Shown: positions 28,584 to 41,141 of the stretch, one piece after another
How the letters are laid out: each line of letters opens with the position of its first letter
Position numbering within the stretch: position 1 is the stretch's first letter
Origin: Actinomycetes bacterium
GTDB lineage: Bacteria > Actinomycetota > Acidimicrobiia > Acidimicrobiales > RAAP-2
Direction of reading: 5' to 3'
Length of the DNA stretch: 64,000 nucleotides
Assembly: GCA_021823525.1 (NCBI GenBank)
Contig: JAKANY010000002.1
Location: forward strand, 103,700 to 167,699
Notes under the pieces: model-generated
The model's input: the letters and a program-made list of their open reading frames with translations, nothing else
The model's database searches: none
Told to the model about the DNA's origin: nothing
Program-made: the position numbers and the translations under genes

Positions 28584-29699
28584 ATGAATTTCGGTTTCAC
28601 CGACGAGCAGGACGAGCTTCGCAGGATGGTCCGCCGCTTCCTTGAGGAGAAGTCTCCCGAGAGTGAGGTTCGTCGTCTCATGGCGACCCCCGAGGGCTAC
28701 GACGCGGCGGTGTGGCGCCAGATGGCCGACGAGATGGCGCTCCAGGGCCTGGCCATCCCCGAGGAGTTCGGGGGGCAGGGCTTCGGTCCGGTCGAGCTGT
28801 ACGTCGTGTTCGAGGAGATGGGAGCGGCGTTGCTGTGCGCCCCGTTCTTTGCCACCGTGGCCCTGGCGGCGCCGGCGATCATGGCGGTGGGCACTCCCGA
28901 GGACCAGCGCCGGCTCCTGCCGGGGATCGCCGACGGGACGACGATCGCGACGCTCGCGCTCACCGACGACGGGGGCTCGTGGGACCTGGCCGACACCTCG
29001 ACCCTCGCGCACGAGGGCGACCACGGCTGGACGGTCTCGGGGGTGCGCAGCTACGTGCTCGACGGCGCGGTCGCCTCGCTCATCCTGGTTCCCGCCAAGA
29101 CGACGAGCGGCCTGTCGCTGTTCGCCGTCGAGGCGGGTGCACCCGGGATGTCGGTCGAGGCCCTCGCCACCATGGACCAGACGCGCAAGCAGGCGCGCCT
29201 GACCTTCGCCGCGACGCCCGCGACCCTGGTCGGTGCCGAGGGTGCCGCCGCGGAGGGGCTGGCCACCGCGGTGCAGGTGGCCCTCGCGGCGCTGGCCGCC
29301 GAGCAGGTGGGCGGCGCCCAGCGGGTGCTCGACAACGCGGTCGCCTACGCCAAGGAGCGCATCCAGTTCGGGCGACCCATCGGCTCGTTCCAGGCGATCA
29401 AGCACAAGTGCGCCGACATGCTCCTCGACGTCGAGTCCGCGAAGTCGGCGGCCTACTACGCCGCGTGGGCCGCCCAGGAGAAGAGCTCCGAGCTGCCGAT
29501 CGCGGCCAGCCTGGCCAAGTCGTTCTGCTCCGAGGCCTACTTCCACTGCGCCGCGGAGAACATCCAGATCCACGGCGGCATCGGCTTCACCTGGGAGCAC
29601 CACGCGCACCTCTACTTCAAGCGTGCGAAGAGCTCCGAACTGCTCTTTGGCGATCCCGCCTACCACCGCAACCTCCTGGCCCAGCATCTGGGCATCTGA
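28584..29699 (+). CDS. acyl-CoA dehydrogenase
   Basis: MNFGFTDEQDELRRMVRRFLEEKSPESEVR, YAKERIQFGRPIGSFQAIKHKCADM, ENIQIHGGIGFTWEHHAHLYFKRAKSSELLFG. Confidence 0.94.
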   Translation: MNFGFTDEQDELRRMVRRFLEEKSPESEVRRLMATPEGYDAAVWRQMADEMALQGLAIPEEFGGQGFGPVELYVVFEEMGAALLCAPFFATVALAAPAIMAVGTPEDQRRLLPGIADGTTIATLALTDDGGSWDLADTSTLAHEGDHGWTVSGVRSYVLDGAVASLILVPAKTTSGLSLFAVEAGAPGMSVEALATMDQTRKQARLTFAATPATLVGAEGAAAEGLATAVQVALAALAAEQVGGAQRVLDNAVAYAKERIQFGRPIGSFQAIKHKCADMLLDVESAKSAAYYAAWAAQEKSSELPIAASLAKSFCSEAYFHCAAENIQIHGGIGFTWEHHAHLYFKRAKSSELLFGDPAYHRNLLAQHLGI

Positions 29700-29703
29700 C
29701 CGC

Positions 29704-30447
29704 GTGCTCACCCACGAGCGCCTCGAGATCGACGGCACCTACCTCGATCTCAAGGTGGCGGCCGGGTCCCGCGCAGCAGCGGGGCGCACCCTGATCCTCG
29801 TCCACGGCCTGCCGCGCGCGGCGGGCATGGGGCGTCACGCCGCCGGACTGCTGCCCGAGCTGGCCGAGCATCTGGCCGCCGAGTCGGGGTGGAGCGTCGC
29901 GACTGGGACACTGTCGGGCGTCGGGGGCAGCACGGGCACCTTCTCGGCTCCGCGCTGGCGGCGCGACCTGGGCCGGGTGATCGACTGGGCCGCGGTGGGA
30001 GACGCCCGCATCTCGCTCGCGGGCTTCGGCTTCGGAGGTGCTCTGGCCCTCGCGGTGGCCGCCGACGACGAGCGAGTGCGCGGCGTGGCGACCTTCGCTG
30101 CGCCGGCGCACCTGGAGGCCTGGTGCGGCTCGGCCGAGCACCTGCGCCAGCGCACGATCGAGGCGGGCGTGGTCTCGTCCATCGAGGAGCTCCCCGAGGC
30201 CGACGAGCTGCGCGCGGGCGTGCTGGCGGTGGCGCCGCTGGAGGCCGTGACGCGGATCCCGCCGCGCCGGCTGCTGGTGGGCCACGGGACCGACGACGTG
30301 GAGGTGCCGGTGTCCGACGCGCGCGACCTCGTCGACGCGGCGGACGGACGGGCCGAACTGCGGCTAATCCAGGGTGCGGGGCATCAGTTGCGGGCCGACC
30401 CCCGGATGGTCGCCACCCTGCTCGGCTGGCTCGACCGCCACCGCTGA
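29704..30447 (+). CDS. alpha/beta hydrolase
   Basis: LILVHGLPRAAG, SLAGFGFGGALALAVA, LLVGHGTDDVEVPV. Confidence 0.8.
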   Translation: MLTHERLEIDGTYLDLKVAAGSRAAAGRTLILVHGLPRAAGMGRHAAGLLPELAEHLAAESGWSVATGTLSGVGGSTGTFSAPRWRRDLGRVIDWAAVGDARISLAGFGFGGALALAVAADDERVRGVATFAAPAHLEAWCGSAEHLRQRTIEAGVVSSIEELPEADELRAGVLAVAPLEAVTRIPPRRLLVGHGTDDVEVPVSDARDLVDAADGRAELRLIQGAGHQLRADPRMVATLLGWLDRHR

Positions 30448-31074
30448 GCGCGCCGCCAGAGCCTCGTCGAGGCGCTGGCGCACCGCGGCGGCCGCCCGGC
30501 GCGGGTCGGCGGCCTCGACGACGGCGCGCACGACCACGAAGCGCTCCATCCCCGCTGCCACCAGGTCCGCGACGTTGTGCGGTCCGACCCCGCCGGTCAC
30601 GAACACCGGTCGCCCGGCCGTGCGCGTCGCCTCCACGGCGTAGGCGACGCCGGTGCCAGCCCGACCCGGCTTGGTCGGCGTGGGGACGATCGGCCCGGCG
30701 CTCAGGTAGGTCGCATCGAGACCTCGGGCGCGCGCGAGTTCGGCGGGCGCGTGCGTCGAGAGCCCGACGATCGCCTGGTCCCCGAGCACCGCGCGGCATC
30801 GTTCGACGGGCACGTCGTCCTGGCCGACGTGGACGCCGTCGGCTTCGAGGTCGGCCGCCAGGGTCGGGTCGTCGTTGACGATGAACGGGACGCCGGCGTC
30901 ACGGCACAGGTCCGCGAGCAGCCGTCCGGCGACGAGCTGACGCGAGCGGTCCGTGGACTTGTCGCGCAGCTGGACGACGTCGACACCCCCGTCGAGGGCC
31001 GCGCGCACCAGCCGGGCCACGTCGTCGCGGGCCCCGACGCACAGGTACAGGCGCCGATCGGCGAGGGTGAGCAC
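30364..31074 (-). CDS. thiE: thiamine-phosphate synthase
   Basis: VVQLRDKSTDRSRQL, VPFIVNDDPTLAADLEADGVHVGQDD, VGLSTHAPAEL, SAGPIVPTPTKPGRAGTG, VFVTGGVGPHNV; TAGAGT 6 nt before GTG. Confidence 0.94.
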   Translation of the reverse strand: MLTLADRRLYLCVGARDDVARLVRAALDGGVDVVQLRDKSTDRSRQLVAGRLLADLCRDAGVPFIVNDDPTLAADLEADGVHVGQDDVPVERCRAVLGDQAIVGLSTHAPAELARARGLDATYLSAGPIVPTPTKPGRAGTGVAYAVEATRTAGRPVFVTGGVGPHNVADLVAAGMERFVVVRAVVEAADPRRAAAAVRQRLDEALAARSAVAVEPAEQGGDHPGVGPQLMPRTLD

Positions 31075-31133
31075 GCCGTCACTCTAGAGTCGCCTCGCAC
31101 GTGCGCCCCGGGCGGCTGGGGCAGAATGGGGAC

Positions 31134-31592
31134 GTGCAGATCCCCGCCAAGGCCGAGTACGCCATTCGAGCGTTGCTCACGCTGGCGGGCAGCCCCACCT
31201 CGGTCAGCGCCGAGCATCTCGCGGCCGAGCAGGGCCTGCCCGCCAAGTTCCTCGGAGCGATCCTCTCGGACCTCCGCCGCGGTGGGCTCGTCAGCAGCCA
31301 GCGCGGTCCCGAGGGTGGATTCCGCCTCGCCCGCGACGCGGACAGCATCTGCATCGCCGATGTCCTGCGCGTGGTGACCGGGCCGATGGCCGGGGTGCGG
31401 GGGATGCGTCCCGAGACCTTGAGCTACGGGGGGGAGGCCACGTACCTGCGCGACGTGTGGGTCGCCGTGCGCGGAGCCCTGCGCGAGGTCCTCGAGCACG
31501 TCAGCGTCGGGCAGATCCTGCGCGGCGAGCTTCCCGAGTCGGTCACGAGGTTCACGCGGGATCCCGACGCCTGGGTCACGCGGCAGCGGTGA
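31134..31592 (+). CDS. Rrf2 family transcriptional regulator lacking the IscR cluster cysteines
   Basis: IPAKAEYAIRALLTLAG...SAEHLAAEQGLPAKFLGAILSDLRRGGLVSSQRGPEGGFRLAR; no Cys in the expected C-terminal Fe-S ligand region. Confidence 0.87.
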   Translation: MQIPAKAEYAIRALLTLAGSPTSVSAEHLAAEQGLPAKFLGAILSDLRRGGLVSSQRGPEGGFRLARDADSICIADVLRVVTGPMAGVRGMRPETLSYGGEATYLRDVWVAVRGALREVLEHVSVGQILRGELPESVTRFTRDPDAWVTRQR

Positions 31593-32041
31593 ACGTCGTC
31601 TACACCGATGGCGCGTGCCGGGGCAATCCCGGTCCGGGGGGCTGGGCCTGGGCCGTCTCGTCCGAGCACTACGGCAGTGGTGCCGAGGCGCACACCACGA
31701 ACCAGCGCATGGAGCTGCGCGCGGTGCTCGAGGCGCTGCGGGTCCTGGGAACCGATGATCTCGAGGTCGTCAGCGACTCCTCCTACGTCGTGAAGTGCTT
31801 CCACGACCGGTGGTACGAGGGGTGGCGCGGCCGCGGGTGGCGCAACACGCAGGGTCGGCCGGTGGCCAACCGTGACCTGTGGGAGCCCCTGATCGACCAG
31901 GTGATGACGGCCCAGACCGTCCGATTCCGGTGGGTCAAGGGTCACGCGGGCGAGCCCCTCAACGAGTTCGTCGACCTCCTGGCCACGGCTGCGGCGGATC
32001 GCCAGCGCGGCGAGTCGCGGCTGCCGGCTCCGCCGACCTGA
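31589..32041 (+). CDS. rnhA: ribonuclease HI
   Basis: VVYTDGACRGNPGPGGWA, TTNQRMELRAVLEAL, VSDSSYVVKCF, RWVKGHAGEPLNEFVDLLA. Confidence 0.94.
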   Translation: MNVVYTDGACRGNPGPGGWAWAVSSEHYGSGAEAHTTNQRMELRAVLEALRVLGTDDLEVVSDSSYVVKCFHDRWYEGWRGRGWRNTQGRPVANRDLWEPLIDQVMTAQTVRFRWVKGHAGEPLNEFVDLLATAAADRQRGESRLPAPPT

Positions 32042-32088
32042 ACATTAGGATTCTCTGGTCGGGAGCGGTCGAGGGAAAGGGACGGAAC

Positions 32089-33510
32089 GTGGCTGACGAG
32101 GTCCAGGAGTTTGACGTCGTGATCGTCGGCGGGGGGCCCGGAGGCTACGCCGCCGCGCTCTACGGAGCCGCCGGCGGGCTGCGGGTCGCCATGGTCGAGA
32201 AGGACAAGGTCGGGGGCACGTGCCTGCACCGGGGCTGCGTGCCGGCCAAGGAGTTCCTCGAGACGGCCCACGTGCGCCGGACCCTCGAGCACGCCAGCGC
32301 GTTCGGCTTCGCGGTCGAGAGCGTGACGACGGACTTCGCCGTGAGCCAGCGTCGCAAGGTCGAGGTCGTCGATCGACTCCACAAGGGACTGAGCGGACTG
32401 CTCAAGGGGCGCAAGGTGACGATCTTCGAGGGGACCGGCCGCCTCGATGCGGACCGGACCGTTCGCGTGGTCGAGGGCGCAGACGCCGGCGTGGTGTGCC
32501 GCGGCACCGACGTCATCCTGGCCGCGGGCTCGGTTCCGCGCACCCTGCCCGGCTTCGAGGTGGACGGCCACTTCGTGATGACCTCGGACGAGTTCCTCGA
32601 CCTGTCCAGCCTGCCGAGCAGCGCTGTGGTGATCGGCGGGGGAGCGATCGGGTGCGAGTTCGCCTCGATGCTGGCCGACATGGGCACGACCGTGACGATC
32701 CTCGAGAGCCTGCCGAGCATCCTGGCGGGATGCGACACCGAGGTCGTGAGCGTGGTCCAGCGCGTCTTCAAGAAGCGCGGCATCGAGGTGCGCACGGGCG
32801 TCACGGTGACCGGGCACACGCCGACGAAGGGGCGGCGCACCACCAAGGTCCACGTCGAGGGTGGCGAGGACGTCGAGGTCGAGGCGGTCGTCTTGTCGGT
32901 GGGTCGTCGCCCCCGCAGTGAGGGCCTGCTCGGCGAGGGCACGGGAGTCGAGATCAACGACCGTGGCTTCGTCGTGGCCGATCCCTCGATGCGCACCGCC
33001 AACCCGCACGTGTACGCGATCGGCGACATCGTGGCCAACACGCCCCAGCTGGCCCACGTCGGCTTCGCCGAGGCGATCGTGGCGATCAAGTCGATCCTGG
33101 GCGAGCCCGTGACGCCCGTCGACTACGACCGGGTTCCTTGGGCGATCTACTCCAACCCCGAGGTCGCGTTCTGCGGACTCACCGAGGCGACCGCCAAGGA
33201 GCGCGGCTACGACGTCATCGTCAAGAAGGACCCCTACGGAGGTAACAGCCGGGCCCAGATCATCGGGGAGACCGACGGCGTCGTCAAGGTCATCGCCGAG
33301 AAGCGTGCCGACGGGACGGCCGGTCAGATCCTCGGGGTGCACATGGCCGGACCGTGGGTGACCGAGCAGCTCGGTGCGGGGTACTACGCCGTGAACTGGG
33401 AAGCCACGGCCGAGGAGGCCGCGGCGCTCATCCAGCCGCACCCGTCACTGTCCGAGACCTTCGGCGAGACGTTGCTGGCGCTGTCGGGCAGGGGGTTGCA
33501 CGTTGGCTGA
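32089..33510 (+). CDS. lpdA: dihydrolipoyl dehydrogenase
   Basis: VVIVGGGPGGYAAALYGA, KVGGTCLHRGCVPAKEFLE, YAIGDIVANTPQLAHVGFAE, IQPHPSLSETFGE. Confidence 0.96.
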   Translation: MADEVQEFDVVIVGGGPGGYAAALYGAAGGLRVAMVEKDKVGGTCLHRGCVPAKEFLETAHVRRTLEHASAFGFAVESVTTDFAVSQRRKVEVVDRLHKGLSGLLKGRKVTIFEGTGRLDADRTVRVVEGADAGVVCRGTDVILAAGSVPRTLPGFEVDGHFVMTSDEFLDLSSLPSSAVVIGGGAIGCEFASMLADMGTTVTILESLPSILAGCDTEVVSVVQRVFKKRGIEVRTGVTVTGHTPTKGRRTTKVHVEGGEDVEVEAVVLSVGRRPRSEGLLGEGTGVEINDRGFVVADPSMRTANPHVYAIGDIVANTPQLAHVGFAEAIVAIKSILGEPVTPVDYDRVPWAIYSNPEVAFCGLTEATAKERGYDVIVKKDPYGGNSRAQIIGETDGVVKVIAEKRADGTAGQILGVHMAGPWVTEQLGAGYYAVNWEATAEEAAALIQPHPSLSETFGETLLALSGRGLHVG

Positions 33511-34744
33511 CGTGACACTCCCGTCGCTGGGCGAGTCGGTGACCGAGGGCGTCATCACCCGCTGGTTCAAGCGCGTCGGCGACCTCGTCGCGCGCGACGA
33601 GCCGCTCTTCGAGATCTCCACCGACAAGGTCGACTCCGAGATGCCCTCACCGGCCGCGGGCGTGCTCGTGCAGATCCTGGCCGACGAGGGCGACACCGTC
33701 GAGACGGGTGCGCGCGTCGCGGTCATCGACGAGAGCGCCCAGGTCGCGCCGGCGGAGCCGCCGAGCGCACCGGCGCCGCCGTCGCCGGCCGCACCTCCCT
33801 CGGGGGGGACCGCGACCCCCGTGGCTCCGGCCGCGGTGGCGCCCGCGCGCCCGCCCGAGCCGGTCGCCCCCGCTCCCGGGCTCGAGCCGGCCACGGGTGG
33901 GGAGCGCGCCGGACTGGTGACCTCGCCGGTCGTGCGGCGGATCCTCGCCGACGGCGGCGTCGACCCCGCGAGCATTCACGGGTCGGGCCCGGGCGGCGCC
34001 ATCACGCGGCGCGATGCCGAGCGGGCGGTGGCCAACGGTCCCACCGACGACCAGGTGGTGCCCCTGTCGCACGGCCTGCGGCGCATGGGCCAGCACATGG
34101 CGCTGTCGGCCCAGACCACGCCGCACGGCTTCGTCGCGATCGAGATCGACGGGGACGTGTTCGTCGAGCTCGAGCGCCTCGGGCGTCACACGCGCGATGG
34201 CGTGCCGATCGCCGACGAGATGGTGGTGGGCCTGGCCGCCGTGCGCGCGCTGGGCGAGTTCGAGTTCCTCAACGCCACCTTCGCCGGTGACGAGCTCGTG
34301 GTCCACCGCACCGTGAACCTCGGGTTCATGCGCGAGGTGCACCGCGACGGGATGCTCGTTCCCGTCGTCCACGCTGCGGCCGGCCTCACGCTGCGCGCGC
34401 TGGCGCGCCGCGTCCACGAGCTCGGCGAGCGCGTCGACTCGCGCCAGCTGACGACCGACGACTTGATGGGCGGGACGTTCACCCTGGTCGGCCCGACTGG
34501 CGCGCGCACCCTGTGGACCCAGCCCATCATCATCCAGCCCCAGGTGGCGGTGCTCTCGATGGGCGCGGTGCGCCAGTCGGCCATCGTGCGCGATGACGGC
34601 GGCGTGCCGCGCGTGGACGTCGGGGCGCGGCTGGTCCTAGGCCTGTCGTTCGACCACCGCGTCTGCGAGCCCTTCACGGCGACGGCGTATCTCGAGCGCG
34701 TGGGCGAGCTGATCGCGGGCCTCGACCTGGAGAGCGAGCGCTAG
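33503..34744 (+). CDS. 2-oxo acid dehydrogenase E2 component (dihydrolipoamide acyltransferase) with atypical active-site motif
   Basis: Lipoyl domain EISTDKVDSEMPSP; E3-binding domain VRRILADGGVDPASIHGSGPGGAITRRD; catalytic region FDHRVCEPF instead of DHRxxDG; TTG start overlaps lpdA. Confidence 0.9.
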   Translation: MADVTLPSLGESVTEGVITRWFKRVGDLVARDEPLFEISTDKVDSEMPSPAAGVLVQILADEGDTVETGARVAVIDESAQVAPAEPPSAPAPPSPAAPPSGGTATPVAPAAVAPARPPEPVAPAPGLEPATGGERAGLVTSPVVRRILADGGVDPASIHGSGPGGAITRRDAERAVANGPTDDQVVPLSHGLRRMGQHMALSAQTTPHGFVAIEIDGDVFVELERLGRHTRDGVPIADEMVVGLAAVRALGEFEFLNATFAGDELVVHRTVNLGFMREVHRDGMLVPVVHAAAGLTLRALARRVHELGERVDSRQLTTDDLMGGTFTLVGPTGARTLWTQPIIIQPQVAVLSMGAVRQSAIVRDDGGVPRVDVGARLVLGLSFDHRVCEPFTATAYLERVGELIAGLDLESER

Positions 34745-36376
34745 GTGCTGCGGCGCCGCCACGTGGGGCGCGTCAGCTTCCGCGAGGCGAACGACCTCCA
34801 GCGGGCGCTGGTGGACGCGTCCGACGACTACGTCCTGGTGATGGAGCATCCACCCACCTACACGCTGGGCGTGCGGGCGGTGCCCGAGCACTTCCTCGTG
34901 CCGGCCGACTCGCTCGCGGCCGACGTCGTGGAGGCCGATCGAGGCGGTGACGTCACGTACCACGGCCCGGGCCAAGTCGTCGCGTGGGCCATCGTGAGCG
35001 TGGGCGACGATCCTGGTGCGGGTCGAGCGCACGTCCATCGTCTCGAGGACGCGGTGATCGACACGGTGCGCCACTTCGATCCCGAGGGGCGCCTGGGCGC
35101 GGTCGGGCGTCTCGAGGGCTACCCCGGTGTGTGGGCGCACCTGGAGTCGCGACCCGCCAAGGTGGCGGCCGTGGGCGTGCGCACCGAGCGCAACCGGTCC
35201 GGCGTCCGGCGCACCCTGCACGGGGTCGCCCTGAACGTGGACGTGGACCTCGCCGCGTTCGCGGCGATCGTCCCGTGCGGGATCCCCGACAAGCCCGTCG
35301 CCTCGATGCGCTCGCTCGGACTCGAGGCGCCCGCGCGCGAGGTCGAGGCGTATCTGGGCGCGGCGCTCGACCGGCAGCTCGCGGGGGGTGTCGCGCGCGT
35401 GGCCTCGGTCGATCGCGGCGTGGCCCAACCCAGTGACGAGGCGCCGGCGCGTCGTCGGCTGCGGCGCGCGGGCGTCGATCCCGACGCGGGCATCGACGTG
35501 CACGCGCGCAAGCCCGTGTGGATGCGCGTCGAGGCGGACCTCGGCGCCGGCTACCGGTCCATGAAGCGGCTGAACGAGGACCTCCGCCTGGTCACGGTGT
35601 GCGAGGAGGCCGGCTGCCCCAACATCTTCGAGTGCTGGGATGCGGGGACGGCCACCTTCATGGTCAACGGGGAGCGCTGTACGCGGGCGTGCACCTTCTG
35701 CCTCGTGGACACCCGCAAGCCCCTGGCGCTCGACCCCAGCGAGCCGTCGCGCGTGGCCGAGGCCGTGGTGCGTCTGGGCCTGCGTCACGCCGTGATCACG
35801 TGCGTGGCCCGCGACGACCTGCCCGACGGCGGCGCCGGGGCGATCGCCGCGACGATCCGCGCGGTCCGGGAGCGGTCGCCCGACACCAGCGTCGAGGTTC
35901 TCATCAGCGACGTCCGGGGCGACGCGGGGTCGCTGCAGGTCATCATCGATGAGCGACCCGACGTGCTGAACCACAACATCGAGACCGTCGCGCGCCTCCA
36001 GCGTGCCGTGCGCCCGAGCGCGGGATACCTCCGCTCGCTCACCGTGCTGGCCCGCGCGGGTGCCGCGGGCCTGACGACCAAGTCCGGTCTGATGGTCGGG
36101 CTGGGGGAGAGCGCCGACGAGGTGGAAGAGACGCTCGCGGACCTCGCCGCGGTCGGCGTCTCGATCGCCACCATCGGCCAGTACGTGCGGCCCACGCAGG
36201 CGCACTCCCCGGTGATGCGGTGGTGGGAGCCCGACGAGTTCGTGGACCTGGCCGCGCGGGGCCGACGGCTCGGGCTCGCCCACGTCCAGGCGTCACCCCT
36301 GACGCGCTCGAGCTACCACGCGGGCGAGGCGCTCGCGCGCGCGGTCCCGGTCGCGGTGCGCGGCGCGTCCACCTGA
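34745..36376 (+). CDS. fused octanoyltransferase (LipB) - lipoyl synthase (LipA)
   Basis: LipB: ADRGGDVTYHGPGQVVAW, KVAAVGVR, IVPCGIPDKPVASM; LipA: VTVCEEAGCPNIFECW, CTRACTFCLVDTRKP, LTTKSGLMVGLGES, TRSSYHAGE; one uninterrupted frame. Confidence 0.92.
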   Translation: MLRRRHVGRVSFREANDLQRALVDASDDYVLVMEHPPTYTLGVRAVPEHFLVPADSLAADVVEADRGGDVTYHGPGQVVAWAIVSVGDDPGAGRAHVHRLEDAVIDTVRHFDPEGRLGAVGRLEGYPGVWAHLESRPAKVAAVGVRTERNRSGVRRTLHGVALNVDVDLAAFAAIVPCGIPDKPVASMRSLGLEAPAREVEAYLGAALDRQLAGGVARVASVDRGVAQPSDEAPARRRLRRAGVDPDAGIDVHARKPVWMRVEADLGAGYRSMKRLNEDLRLVTVCEEAGCPNIFECWDAGTATFMVNGERCTRACTFCLVDTRKPLALDPSEPSRVAEAVVRLGLRHAVITCVARDDLPDGGAGAIAATIRAVRERSPDTSVEVLISDVRGDAGSLQVIIDERPDVLNHNIETVARLQRAVRPSAGYLRSLTVLARAGAAGLTTKSGLMVGLGESADEVEETLADLAAVGVSIATIGQYVRPTQAHSPVMRWWEPDEFVDLAARGRRLGLAHVQASPLTRSSYHAGEALARAVPVAVRGAST

Positions 36377-36485
36377 ACCGCCGACCGCGTGCTGGGGCCA
36401 CCGGGATGACCCGTGCGCGACGGGCCGCGGCGTGGTAGAACCCGGATGGGGCCGGCCCGGCCACGGGCGGGCCGAGGGGGGAACC

Positions 36486-36920
36486 ATGGAGAGAACACGG
36501 ACGCGCCGCTGGACGGCGCTGGCGCTCACGATCGGCCTGACGCTCGGGTCGACCGGAATCGTGGGACTGGGCGGTTCCGTCGGCGCGGCAGGGACGCTGG
36601 AGGCATCCGCCAGCGCGTTCTGCCACACGCTCGAGACCTTCCACCCGCACGCACCGGTCAATCCGAAGAACGCCGGGGCCTACGCGGCGTTCGCCAAGTC
36701 GGAGTTGCCCACGTTCGAGGCGCTCGAGAGGACCGCTCCCAGCAAGGCCGTCCACGACGTCTTCGCCAGCCTGGTGCTCATCTTGAAGTTCTACGCCGCG
36801 CACCAGAAGATTTCTGCGCTCTACACGAAGTTCGAGACCGCGCACGCGCGCTACTGGGTGACCGACTGGAAGGCCTTCTACTCGGCCATCATGTCGTGCG
36901 TGGGCGCGAACCTCGGATAG
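36486..36920 (+). CDS. hypothetical secreted protein
   Basis: N-terminal signal-like segment RRWTALALTIGLTLGSTGIVGLGGSVGAAG; GAGGGGGGAACC before ATG. Confidence 0.65.
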   Translation: MERTRTRRWTALALTIGLTLGSTGIVGLGGSVGAAGTLEASASAFCHTLETFHPHAPVNPKNAGAYAAFAKSELPTFEALERTAPSKAVHDVFASLVLILKFYAAHQKISALYTKFETAHARYWVTDWKAFYSAIMSCVGANLG

Positions 36921-37058
36921 GCAGGGAGGCGAGGGGACGCTGACCCGATCGGTTCATCCGGGCCGTGTGCCGGCAACCGGGTGAGTACGTCGCGGGGATG
37001 TGAGCGTCCCTGGGCGGCGGGTGACGCCACCACGGCGGGGTTGTCACGCCGGCGACCT

Positions 37059-40553
<3,495 letters not shown>

Positions 40554-40561
40554 CGGGGGTC

Positions 40562-40592
40562 AGGCTACCGGCCCCGTGCCGATCACTACGCT
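40562..40592. promoter_or_regulatory. divergent metH / cobalamin adenosyltransferase promoter pair
   Basis: Minus-strand TAGCCT (40567-40562) 8 nt before metH ATG; plus-strand TACGCT (40587-40592) 7 nt before GTG 40600. Confidence 0.55.
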
Positions 40593-40599
40593 TCCCAAG

Positions 40600-41139
40600 G
40601 TGAGGATCTACACGCGTCGGGGCGACGACGGCACGACCGGGCGCTACCTGGGCGGGCGGGTGCGCAAGGACGCCGATCCCATCGAGGTCAACGGCGCGGT
40701 TGATGAGGCGCAGGCGACGCTGGGCTGGGCCCGGTCGTGGTGCGAGCCCGATGGTCGGCTCGACCGGCTGCTGGTGTCGGTCGAGCGCGATCTGTGGGTC
40801 CTGATGGCCGAGGTGGCCACCGACTCGGCCAACCGCCACAAGCTGGTGGCGGGCCAAACCCTGGTCGACGCCGACATGGTGCGCCGGCTCGAGCTCGAGA
40901 TCGACGCACTGGCCTCCGAGACGCCCATGCCCACCGAGTTCGTGGTCCCCGGCGAGGATCGGGTCGCCGCGGCGCTCGACGTCGCTCGCACCGTGGTACG
41001 CCGGGCCGAGCGCGTCGCCGTGGGCCGCGTCGAGGAGTCCAGTCACGTCCTGGGATACCTCAACCGGCTGAGCGACCTGGTGTGGACGATGGCGCGCTAC
41101 GCCGAGGGGCCCCGGCACCGAACGGCCAAGGAGGGCTAG
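40600..41139 (+). CDS. cob(I)alamin adenosyltransferase, PduO type
   Basis: VRIYTRRGDDGTTGRYLGG, VNGAVDEAQATLGWARS, FVVPGEDRVAAALDVARTVVRRAER. GTG 40600 preferred over 40576. Confidence 0.93.
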   Translation: MRIYTRRGDDGTTGRYLGGRVRKDADPIEVNGAVDEAQATLGWARSWCEPDGRLDRLLVSVERDLWVLMAEVATDSANRHKLVAGQTLVDADMVRRLELEIDALASETPMPTEFVVPGEDRVAAALDVARTVVRRAERVAVGRVEESSHVLGYLNRLSDLVWTMARYAEGPRHRTAKEG

Positions 41140-41141
41140 GG

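Noticed and set aside
36921-37058. Terminator or riboswitch between the 36486 gene and metH
   Set aside because: Only short imperfect inverted repeats seen; not convincing
40554-40599. Cobalamin riboswitch upstream of metH
   Set aside because: The divergent gap is under 50 bp and lacks a B12-box; both transcripts appear (near-)leaderless
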